NCBI GenBank assembly: GCA_964596345.1
Contig: CAZQSZ010000006.1
Coordinates: 186,001 to 250,000 of the forward strand
Origin: CADEDV01 sp964596345
GTDB taxonomy: Bacteria; Bacteroidota; Bacteroidia; Chitinophagales; Chitinophagaceae
Direction: 5' to 3'
DNA length: 64,000 nucleotides
Each line of letters starts with the position of its first letter. Position 1 is the first letter of the stretch. Of this stretch, positions 44,724 to 51,609 are shown one piece after another. The notes below the pieces were generated by a model, which saw only the letters and a list, made by a program, of their open reading frames with translations, was not told the origin of the DNA and made no database searches. Both the position numbers and the translations under genes were made by a program.

Positions 44724-45968
44724 TTAAGAAAACCTTGCGGGATCGAAGGCTTGTAAAGCAATGCTTGTTTTCTCCCCGCTGATGATTTCTTTGACCAGCA
44801 AACCTGTGCCCGCAGCCGCACTTACACCCAGCATGGCGTGACCACCGGCATAGATAAGATTACTAAAAGCCCGGTGCCTGCCAATATAAGGCATGCCATC
44901 AGGACTCACCGGCCGGTAGCCATACCAAATCTTTTTCATATCAGGTACTGGCAGATTCATGGCAGGATAATATTTTTTAAACGCTTCATGAATTGATTGT
45001 ACCCGTTTTGGTAAGATAGTATCACTGTGTCCGCTCAGCTCCATCGTACCACCAATCCTTAACCATCGATCGATCGGGGTGGTGGCCGTTCTGTCATCCA
45101 CCAGTATCGAAGGGTATTGCAAATTATTAGCAAGACCATTGTATTCCATACTATATCCCTTTCCCGGCTGCATCAGGATTTTTATACCTAACAATTTGGA
45201 AATTTCTCCCAACCAGGAACCATTGGCGATGACCAATTCGCCACAGGGGATATCCGCCCTGTCAGTTATCACCGTATTCACTTTCCCGTTTGCTGTTTCA
45301 AAACCCGTAACGGTGGTATTCAGCCAGAACTTCACTCCCATTTTTTGCAACTGGCTGTACAGTGATTGCATGAATTTCCCGGGGTTCACATGGCAATCGT
45401 CAAGATACAAAACACCGCCTGCCACATTCGTTTCCACCTGCGTTTCATACTCCTGCACCTGTTGCGGCGTGCAGATAATTGTTTTCAATCCATACTGGTT
45501 GGCCTGTTCCGATAAATGTTTTTCATGGTCACCGGTCTTTTCATTTTTCCAGAGCATCCAGCAGCCTTTCTCAGTCATATCAAAAGGCTGCGGCAAATCC
45601 CGCTTCAGATCTTTCATCAGTTCACGGGTCAGTTGCAGGAGATTATTCAGGTGCGGTGCATTTTGCTCCACATTTTTGGCGTTGGCTTTTTTCCAGAAAG
45701 TCAGTCCCCAGCGGAGGAGATCAAGATTTAACCTGGGTTGAATATAAAAAGGACTGGAAGCACTCAGCATCCAGCGCAATCCCTGTGCAATGATGCCCGG
45801 TGTGGCCAGGGGAATAAAATGAGAAGGAGATATATAACCCATATTGCCATAAGAACAGCCATCAGTGAAATTATTTTTCTCGATCACTGTTACCTCGTGA
45901 CCGGCCCTGCGTAAATAGTAAGCCGTGTTTAAACCAATAACACCGCCTCCGGCAATTACAACATTCAT
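44724..45968 (-). CDS. FAD-dependent D-amino acid dehydrogenase-like oxidoreductase, probable D-hydroxyproline dehydrogenase
   Basis: A 414-aa DadA-type flavoprotein. The dinucleotide motif is VIAGGGVIGLNTAYYLRRAG (G7-x-G9-x-x-G12), followed by EVTVIEK; the C-terminal FAD segment is LIYAGGHAMLGVSAAAGTG. DadA relatives oxidise D-amino acids at the membrane or in the cytoplasm. The neighbouring 4-hydroxyproline epimerase makes cis-4-hydroxy-D-proline, so oxidation of that compound is the likely reaction (an inference from context). It begins 20 bp after the Gfo/Idh gene on the same strand. Confidence 0.82.
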   Translation of the reverse strand: MNVVIAGGGVIGLNTAYYLRRAGHEVTVIEKNNFTDGCSYGNMGYISPSHFIPLATPGIIAQGLRWMLSASSPFYIQPRLNLDLLRWGLTFWKKANAKNVEQNAPHLNNLLQLTRELMKDLKRDLPQPFDMTEKGCWMLWKNEKTGDHEKHLSEQANQYGLKTIICTPQQVQEYETQVETNVAGGVLYLDDCHVNPGKFMQSLYSQLQKMGVKFWLNTTVTGFETANGKVNTVITDRADIPCGELVIANGSWLGEISKLLGIKILMQPGKGYSMEYNGLANNLQYPSILVDDRTATTPIDRWLRIGGTMELSGHSDTILPKRVQSIHEAFKKYYPAMNLPVPDMKKIWYGYRPVSPDGMPYIGRHRAFSNLIYAGGHAMLGVSAAAGTGLLVKEIISGEKTSIALQAFDPARFS

Positions 45969-45988
45969 ATGATTTCGAAATTTCCCAA

Positions 45989-47320
45989 TTATACTTTCGG
46001 CAATTTATACCCGTTGTGATATGGCGCTGCCAAATATTTTTTATTGATCGCTTCATCGGTGAAGCGTCCTTTCTCTTTATTCCAGTTCAGTTTTTGTCCC
46101 GAACGGAAAGCGATATTGCCCATCTGGCTCAGCACGGCAATATGCGATGCATCCTGTATGGAACATTTCAGTTCATCAGTATTCCGGGAGCGGATCACAC
46201 TTACAAAATTTTCCATGTGCTTATCCAATCCATTATCCACCGATTTCCGTCGTTCCACTTTGGCTTTCTTATCACTCTTCGGTTCTTCCATTACTTCCCA
46301 GCCACTCCGGTCGAGTTCAAGCGTTCCATTATCGCCGACAAAAGCAATGCCATGAGGGGTTTTATTCATGCCGCCTTCAATACCGATCGTATGTTCCCAT
46401 TGCAGATTGAATTTATCAAACTGGTACAACGCACTCATGGTATCCGGTGTTTCCTGTGGCGATAATGGATCAGCAAAATTTCCTCCCAATGCGCTGATTG
46501 ATTTGGGAACCGTTGCATTCATGCCGATCAACGCATAGTCCAGTAAATGAACACCCCAGTCGGTCATTAATCCGCCTGCATAATCCCAGAACCAGCGGAA
46601 CGTGAAATGAAAACGGTTCGCATTGAAGGGCCGCATCGTGGCCGGGCCCAGCCATCTTTTATAATCCACACCTGCAGGAACGGCACTGTCGGCTACAAAC
46701 GGTATTGGTTTTTTCCATCCCACATAGCACCACACTTTCACGGTGCGGATATTACCCAACTGCCCCGTGCCTATAAAATCTACAGCGTCTTTAAAATGCT
46801 GCTGGCTGCGCTGCCATTGACCGGCCTGCACCACTTTATTGTATTTCTGCTGTGCAGCGATCATGATGTTACATTCCTCAATTGAATTGCCCACCGGTTT
46901 CTCCACGTACACATCCTTACCGGCCTGGCAGGCATCGACCATCTGCAAACAATGCCAGTGATCGGGTGTACCGATGATGACGGCATCCACTTCTTTCATA
47001 TCCAATAACTGCCGGTGATCATTAAAGGTTTTTACTTTCGAGGCATCTACGTTCATGGCGGCCAGTTCACCCATTCGTTTATTCAATACATTCTGATCAA
47101 CATCACAGATTGCCACCAAATTCACTCCCGGAATTTTCAGTATCGCTTTCAGGTCCGACCAGCCCATACCATTAATACCGATCACGCCGACATTCAACTG
47201 GTCAGACGGCGCAATCCTGTTTTTGAAAATGGCAAACACATCGTTGCCAAAAGTAGAAGCCAGGATAGTTCCTGCTGTGAGTGCAGAAGCCTGGTAAAGG
47301 AATTTTTTTCTTGATTGCAT
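45989..47320 (-). CDS. Gfo/Idh/MocA family oxidoreductase
   Basis: A 443-aa protein with an N-terminal export-like signal (MQSRKKFLYQASALTAGTIL) that lacks the second Arg of a strict Tat motif. The Rossmann domain shows NVGVIGINGMGWSDLKAI, VAICDVDQNV, and the EKPVGNSIEE motif with the conserved Lys-Pro. The C-terminal domain has MTDWGVHLLDYALIGMNATV. Such exported members act on sugars or inositol-like compounds. Its place between the epimerase and dehydrogenase genes suggests co-transcription with them, but no step of the known hydroxyproline pathway requires it. Confidence 0.87.
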   Translation of the reverse strand: MQSRKKFLYQASALTAGTILASTFGNDVFAIFKNRIAPSDQLNVGVIGINGMGWSDLKAILKIPGVNLVAICDVDQNVLNKRMGELAAMNVDASKVKTFNDHRQLLDMKEVDAVIIGTPDHWHCLQMVDACQAGKDVYVEKPVGNSIEECNIMIAAQQKYNKVVQAGQWQRSQQHFKDAVDFIGTGQLGNIRTVKVWCYVGWKKPIPFVADSAVPAGVDYKRWLGPATMRPFNANRFHFTFRWFWDYAGGLMTDWGVHLLDYALIGMNATVPKSISALGGNFADPLSPQETPDTMSALYQFDKFNLQWEHTIGIEGGMNKTPHGIAFVGDNGTLELDRSGWEVMEEPKSDKKAKVERRKSVDNGLDKHMENFVSVIRSRNTDELKCSIQDASHIAVLSQMGNIAFRSGQKLNWNKEKGRFTDEAINKKYLAAPYHNGYKLPKV

Positions 47321-47415
47321 AGTCCTTTTTTAATGAGTAACCAACTACATCAGTCCTTCCTCCTGCATATATTCCCGGTACTTCAGGAAAGCTCGTTTTT
47401 AAACCTCCTGGAGCC

Positions 47416-47446
47416 CCATTTTCCATTTTTCTATTTCCCATTCTCT
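47416..47446. repeat. TTTTCCATTT-type quasi-repeat between epimerase and Gfo/Idh genes
   Basis: CATTTTCCATTTTTCTATTTC and CCATTC units lie next to the epimerase stop codon (47445-47447). The rest of the gap (47321-47415) shows nothing that I can support as a gene. Confidence 0.35.
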
Positions 47447-48518
47447 ACATCACCTGGAACCCATACGCATAAGGATCATCTTCTTTATCGATCAATATCG
47501 TATTGTAGCCATATATCTTCGCCCATCCTTCCACACTGGGTCGTATGGCAGGCTTACCCGCAACGGTCAGTTCTTCCTCGATCCTCCCGGTGAATTTACT
47601 CCCGATTATACTTTCATGAACGAAGGAATCCCCTTTTTTTAATTTTCCTTTGGCATACCATTGTGCCATTCTTGCCGAAGTGCCCGTGCCGCAGGGTGAA
47701 CGATCAATGGCTTTTTCCCCATAGAAAACGGCGTTCCTTGCGGTTGAAGTCTTGTCCAGTACAGCACCGGTCCATAAAATATGTGAACATCCGTTGATAG
47801 TCGCATCTTCCGGGTGAATGAATTCATATTTTGCATTGATGTTCTTCCGTAATTCCCTGGCCCAGGCGATCAGTTTATCTGCAGCATAATGTTCCAGCCC
47901 TTTAAAATTTTGCTGCACATCCACAATGGCATAAAAATTTCCTCCATAGGAAACATCCACTACCAGCTCACCCAGTTCAGGGCAATCTGCCACCAGTTCA
48001 GTTGAATGTAAAAATGCAGGCACATTCGTCAGTTTAACACTTTCCACTTTAGAACGTCGATGGTCCATGGACGATGGACCATCGACGTTCTTATACTCAA
48101 TCATCACCAGTCCGGCCGGGGCTTCCATTCTTACCATACCGGGTAGTTTAGGTTTGATCAGTCCTTCTTCGATCGCAATAGTGATCGTACCGATGGTGCC
48201 ATGCCCGCACATCGGCAAACAGCCGCTGGTCTCAATAAATAATACTGCCACATCATTGGCCGGGTCATGCGGCGGGTATAAAATACTTCCGCTCATCATG
48301 TCGTGGCCGCGGGGTTCAAACATCAGCCCGGTCCTGATCCAGTCATAGTGGCGGAGAAAATGCTGCCGTTTCTCACTCATGTTCTTTCCCTCCAGCACCG
48401 GCCCGCCTTCTTTTACCAACCGGACCGGGTTACCACAGGTATGGGCATCGATACAGGTAAAAATTCCTCCCTGCCCCCTGAAGGGGGAGTCAGCATCTTT
48501 ATAGTTAGTTAGTTTCAT
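47445..48518 (-). CDS. 4-hydroxyproline 2-epimerase carrying two translated palindromic repeats
   Basis: A 357-aa proline-racemase-family enzyme. The two catalytic Cys are Cys104 in LPMCGHGTIG and Cys276 in DRSPCGTGTS, the pair expected for 4-hydroxyproline epimerases rather than dehydratases (which have Thr in place of the second Cys). It interconverts trans-4-hydroxy-L-proline and cis-4-hydroxy-D-proline. Two stretches look inserted: residues 10-18 (DSPFRGQGG), encoded by a CCCCCT-type palindrome, and residues about 143-156 (NVDGPSSMDHRRS), encoded by a perfect 41-bp palindrome. Both keep the frame. No alternative ATG, GTG or TTG lies in frame between 48518 and the conserved FTCIDAHTCGN, so the first is probably translated. 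Confidence 0.92.
   Translation of the reverse strand: MKLTNYKDADSPFRGQGGIFTCIDAHTCGNPVRLVKEGGPVLEGKNMSEKRQHFLRHYDWIRTGLMFEPRGHDMMSGSILYPPHDPANDVAVLFIETSGCLPMCGHGTIGTITIAIEEGLIKPKLPGMVRMEAPAGLVMIEYKNVDGPSSMDHRRSKVESVKLTNVPAFLHSTELVADCPELGELVVDVSYGGNFYAIVDVQQNFKGLEHYAADKLIAWARELRKNINAKYEFIHPEDATINGCSHILWTGAVLDKTSTARNAVFYGEKAIDRSPCGTGTSARMAQWYAKGKLKKGDSFVHESIIGSKFTGRIEEELTVAGKPAIRPSVEGWAKIYGYNTILIDKEDDPYAYGFQVM
48051..48091. repeat. 41-bp perfect palindrome inside the epimerase gene
   Basis: Arms of 18 bp (AGAACGTCGATGGTCCAT at 48051-48068 and its exact complement at 48074-48091) surround a 5-nt loop. It is read in frame as residues about 143-156 of the epimerase, in a surface-like region between EY and KVESVKLTN. 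Confidence 0.9.
48472..48494. repeat. CCCCCTGAAGGGGG palindrome at the epimerase N-terminus
   Basis: TGCCCCCTGAAGGGGGAGTC has 6-bp arms with a 2-nt centre. A diverged copy (TGCCCCTCAAGGGGAGAGTC) is at 54358-54377 in a non-coding gap. Here it is translated on the minus strand as DSPFRGQG. Confidence 0.7.
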
Positions 48519-48533
48519 CTGATATTGTTGAAT

Positions 48534-48566
48534 AACTCTTGGAGGGTTCTAAACCCTCCAAGAGTT
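48534..48566. repeat. REP-like hairpin 3' of the RAYT gene
   Basis: A perfect inverted repeat: AACTCTTGGAGGGTT (48534-48548), loop CTA, and the exact complement at 48552-48566. It lies between the epimerase start and the RAYT stop and matches the hairpin at 49274-49306 except for one base pair per arm, changed on both sides. Confidence 0.85.
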
Positions 48567-48584
48567 TTAGTTAAATAATTTTAT

Positions 48585-48612
48585 GGGGTTTGAAACCCTT
48601 CAAGAGTTGTAG
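48585..48612. repeat. Decayed copy of the REP-like hairpin
   Basis: GGGGTTTGAAACCCTTCAAG followed by AGTTGTAG resembles the right half of the 48534 element (AAACCCTCCAAGAGTT), but its left arm is eroded. It lies 14 bp before the RAYT stop codon (read on the plus strand). Confidence 0.6.
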
Positions 48613-48625
48613 AAAAAAAATTCTA

Positions 48626-49246
48626 TCAGTAATCAATCCATTTATTTTTAAGATCAATAGGTTGCTGATGGTATGCAATGAACCAATCCAGGCTGCCAAA
48701 TGCTTTTACGACAATATCCCGGTTCAGCTTCGTGGGTGAAGTACTTAAAAATAGCTGATAAGAGCTATACTTCCACTCGCTTATTGATTTTACAAAACCG
48801 TGATGCACAGGGTTAGCATGAATATAATGTACTACTTTACAAAACGATGCTTCGTCTTTTATTTCTTGCCTTTTCATATTCTGCATAAACAAACTCCCTT
48901 TGCGGCCATACATTTTATTGAAAGCCTGTGTGTAGCTGTTAAAAAGATTAGAGAAGGATTTGCTGATCTTTTTGGTTAAAAATTGCTCATCAGTAATCCC
49001 AGAACGGGGCCCCGTATTTTCATCAATACCTGTTTTCATGAAATAGTACAGCAGGTCAGTCCCGCTTTTAATTTGTACCAGCAGATGAAAATGATTGGGC
49101 ATAAGACAATAGGCACAAATATTTGCTACGGGCAAAACATGAAGGGAAAGCTTTGCCAGGAAAAATTGATAATTCGCAGGTTCTGAAAAAAGATTCTCTT
49201 TCCCGTTGGCATGATTGAATACATGATAGCTGCACCCAGGTAACAT
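48626..49246 (-). CDS. REP-associated tyrosine transposase (RAYT, Y1/IS200-like)
   Basis: The product has 206 aa from the ATG at 49246 (a longer reading to 49312 runs through the flanking hairpin and is rejected). The HUH metal motif is PNHFHLLV (His52-Phe-His54). The nucleophile is probably Tyr105 in NSYTQAFNKMYGRKG (Tyr113 is the alternative). C-terminal YIHANPVHHGFVKSISEWKY and SSYQLF are classic for RAYTs. RAYTs are single-copy chromosomal relatives of IS200/IS605 transposases that nick REP-type hairpins. Here perfect hairpins lie on both sides (48534-48566, 49274-49306). The domain looks intact. Confidence 0.92.
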   Translation of the reverse strand: MLPGCSYHVFNHANGKENLFSEPANYQFFLAKLSLHVLPVANICAYCLMPNHFHLLVQIKSGTDLLYYFMKTGIDENTGPRSGITDEQFLTKKISKSFSNLFNSYTQAFNKMYGRKGSLFMQNMKRQEIKDEASFCKVVHYIHANPVHHGFVKSISEWKYSSYQLFLSTSPTKLNRDIVVKAFGSLDWFIAYHQQPIDLKNKWIDY

Positions 49247-49273
49247 AGCTTTAAATTTACAGTATTTGTATCT

Positions 49274-49306
49274 AACTTTTGGAGGGTTTTGAACCCTCCA
49301 AAAGTT
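49274..49306. repeat. REP-like hairpin 5' of the RAYT gene and upstream of the sterol desaturase gene
   Basis: A perfect inverted repeat: AACTTTTGGAGGGTT (49274-49288), loop TTG, and the exact complement at 49292-49306. It lies 27 bp upstream of the RAYT start codon on one side and 26 bp upstream of the ATG at 49333 on the other, so it is in the shared divergent promoter or leader region. Confidence 0.85.
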
Positions 49307-49332
49307 GTACATTAGCAGTCTATTGCTTACTT

Positions 49333-50610
49333 ATGGAACAGTACGGAAAGATACTACTCATTGCTATGCCAGCCTTCCTGCTGCTGGTACTTTTTGAAAA
49401 ATGGTATGGCTGGCGCAAAGGAAAAGATACCGTCCGGAATATGGACATGGTGAGCAGCCTCAGCAGTGGTGTTACTAATGTGACCAAGGATGTGATCGGG
49501 TTGTATCTCGTGGTTTTATCGTATCCTTTTTTCCTGCGGCATCTTGCACTGACCAGTATCCCCAACACAATTATCGTTTATATCATTGCTTTTTTTGCTC
49601 TCGATTTTGCCGGTTACTGGGTACACCGCTTACAGCATGTGGCTAATTTTTTCTGGAACGGTCATATCGTCCATCACAGCAGCGAAGAATTTAATTTAGC
49701 CTGCGCCCTGCGGCAAAGTATCTCTTCCATTGTAAAAACATTTGCCATCTTTTTGTTACCTGCCGCCCTGTTAGGTGTGCCCGAGCAGGTAATCGGGATC
49801 GTGGCTCCCCTGCATTTATTTGCCCAGTTCTGGTATCATACGCAGCATATCAACCGCATGGGCTTCCTTGAAAAGATCATCGTTACCCCTTCGCACCACC
49901 GGGTACACCATGCCATCAACAAAGAATATATTGATAAGAACTACGGGCAGATCTTTATTTTCTGGGACAAATGGTTTGGCACTTACCAGGAAGAACTGCC
50001 CACTGTGCCTCCTGTTTATGGTATCACAAGACCGGTGCAAACCTGGAACCCTATCAAAATAAATTTTCAGCATGTATGGCTGCTGATCAAAGATGCCTGG
50101 CGGACGAAGAACTGGAAAGATAAATTCACCCTTTGGTTCAAACCCACGGGTTACCGCCCCGCTGATGTGGCAGCGAAATATCCTGTCTATAAAATTGAAG
50201 ATGTCTATCATTTCAATAAGTACGATACCAAAACATCACCTGCTTTTACTGCCTGGACCTGGTTTCAATTACTGATGATCCTTGGCTTTGTAAGCTACCT
50301 GTTTGGCAATATTGCGTTGATCAAAGAGCTGGGTAGCTACAATATCTTTTGGTACGGCGGGTTTATTTTTCTTAGTGTGTATGCATTGACCGACCTGATG
50401 GACCGCAACGCCTCAGCCATGATCGTTGAAATAGTAAGGAGTAGTCTTGGTTTGTATTTTATCTATACCCAGGACGACTGGTTTGGTGGCAGCATATATC
50501 TTGCTGCACTCAAATATATACTTGCTGTTTATTTTATTCTTTCGATAGTAATGACAGGTTGGTTTGTAATTAAACACCGGAAAGAGGATTTGAGTCTATT
50601 AGCTACTTAG
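49333..50610 (+). CDS. Sterol desaturase / fatty acid hydroxylase family membrane protein
   Basis: The product has 425 aa from the ATG at 49333; an in-frame ATG at 49279 lies inside the hairpin and would add MEGFEPSKS-type residues, so it is rejected. The di-iron His clusters are visible: HRLQHVANFFWNGHIVHHSS, HTQHINRMG and HHRVHHAIN. Hydrophobic helices occupy residues about 5-25, 45-100, 140-165 and 315-420. The family hydroxylates or desaturates lipids; proteins of this length with a C-terminal membrane extension are common in Bacteroidota, with unknown substrates. Confidence 0.88.
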   Translation: MEQYGKILLIAMPAFLLLVLFEKWYGWRKGKDTVRNMDMVSSLSSGVTNVTKDVIGLYLVVLSYPFFLRHLALTSIPNTIIVYIIAFFALDFAGYWVHRLQHVANFFWNGHIVHHSSEEFNLACALRQSISSIVKTFAIFLLPAALLGVPEQVIGIVAPLHLFAQFWYHTQHINRMGFLEKIIVTPSHHRVHHAINKEYIDKNYGQIFIFWDKWFGTYQEELPTVPPVYGITRPVQTWNPIKINFQHVWLLIKDAWRTKNWKDKFTLWFKPTGYRPADVAAKYPVYKIEDVYHFNKYDTKTSPAFTAWTWFQLLMILGFVSYLFGNIALIKELGSYNIFWYGGFIFLSVYALTDLMDRNASAMIVEIVRSSLGLYFIYTQDDWFGGSIYLAALKYILAVYFILSIVMTGWFVIKHRKEDLSLLAT

Positions 50611-50633
50611 CATTTACTTTTAAAATAAAGAAA

Positions 50634-51323
50634 ATGGATGAATTTGATTTATTAAAAGAACTTCGTGATGGTTATTCTGCACAAACGAAAACCTCGAATA
50701 AATATTGGGGTTTATTAATGCTGGCATCAGTAATCTCAGTTTCAAATTACAGGAACACTGAAAAATTGATCGACCTCCCATTTAGCCTTGGTAAAGTGAG
50801 CCAAACCGATTTTCACTCATTTATCCTTTTATTGATTTGCACTTTGGCTATTGCTTTTGCTTCAGCCTGGTTGCAACAACTTAGAACCAGAAACTTAATC
50901 CAAAAAGTAATCGATAATATCCCAGAAGATAAAAAATATATCAAAAAAATTCATATCCAAGACTTATTTGATTCAACATCATTGCAAACCTTTAATAGGG
51001 TTTCCCCTATAGCACAAGTAATGCAAGGGAAAAATCAATTTTTTGGCGAAGAAAACCCCAGAAGAGGCCGTCGATTTCTGGGTGCAACTACATATTTACT
51101 TCTAAAAATTCCAACATCAATAATTATATTCGTATTCCCGTTGTTTGCATTATACAGAAGTGCTATATATTTTTCAAATCACAACGAAGGCACTTCATGG
51201 AATATCCCAATTTTTTTTTATTGGCTAATAATTTCCATTTCAACTTTAGTGTTTTTGATCATGATTTATTATGATATAAAATACATTCTTAAAGCAATGA
51301 GGATTTTTTTCAAAAAGAAATAG
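50634..51323 (+). CDS. Membrane protein of unknown function
   Basis: A 229-aa AT-rich gene with four predicted membrane helices (about residues 24-42, 60-78, 150-175 and 188-212) and a soluble stretch between the second and third (KYIKKIHIQDLFDSTSLQTF). There is no signal peptide and no recognised domain. A -7-like TACTTTTA is at 50615-50622, 11 bp upstream of the ATG. The composition differs from the flanking GC-richer genes and may reflect acquisition. Confidence 0.6.
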   Translation: MDEFDLLKELRDGYSAQTKTSNKYWGLLMLASVISVSNYRNTEKLIDLPFSLGKVSQTDFHSFILLLICTLAIAFASAWLQQLRTRNLIQKVIDNIPEDKKYIKKIHIQDLFDSTSLQTFNRVSPIAQVMQGKNQFFGEENPRRGRRFLGATTYLLLKIPTSIIIFVFPLFALYRSAIYFSNHNEGTSWNIPIFFYWLIISISTLVFLIMIYYDIKYILKAMRIFFKKK

Positions 51324-51542
51324 TTGTTCAACCCTTTTTTTCAACAAAGTCTAAGATTCAGCCTTTTATATTAAACAGACCCGCCACTAATGGTAATGTA
51401 ACTCCATAGTACAACGATTTTACAGTTGCATCTTGCTCATACTATTAGTCTCGCATAACAATAAGGCCATTTATCCCTCAAAATGTTGAAAACCTGTTCA
51501 CAACTGGCCCTTCCGGCGACCATGGCCGGCAGCTGAATATTT

Positions 51543-51550
51543 TACTTTTG
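51543..51550 (+). promoter_or_regulatory. -7 box upstream of the TPR-ASKHA gene
   Basis: TACTTTTG matches TAnnTTTG exactly, 59 bp upstream of the ATG at 51610. A second, poorer box GATTTTTG lies at 51580-51587. The rest of the 286-bp gap (51324-51542) shows no supported gene or strong hairpin. Confidence 0.35.
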
Positions 51551-51609
51551 TTCCGTACCGGTGGGTACCTTCTGTCACTGATTTTTGTAGCGAACTTAAC
51601 TGAACAACT

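Noticed and set aside
49247..49312. In-frame upstream ATG at 49312 extending the RAYT protein
   Set aside because: The extension is translated through the hairpin, and RAYT proteins begin close to the PGCSYHV-type motif at 49246.
49279..49332. In-frame upstream ATG extending the sterol desaturase protein
   Set aside because: The added residues are encoded by the REP-like hairpin and precede a good start at 49333 that leads directly into the first membrane helix.
51324..51542. Possible regulatory RNA in the 286-bp gap
   Set aside because: Only short (5-bp) inverted repeats and no convincing promoter-terminator pair.
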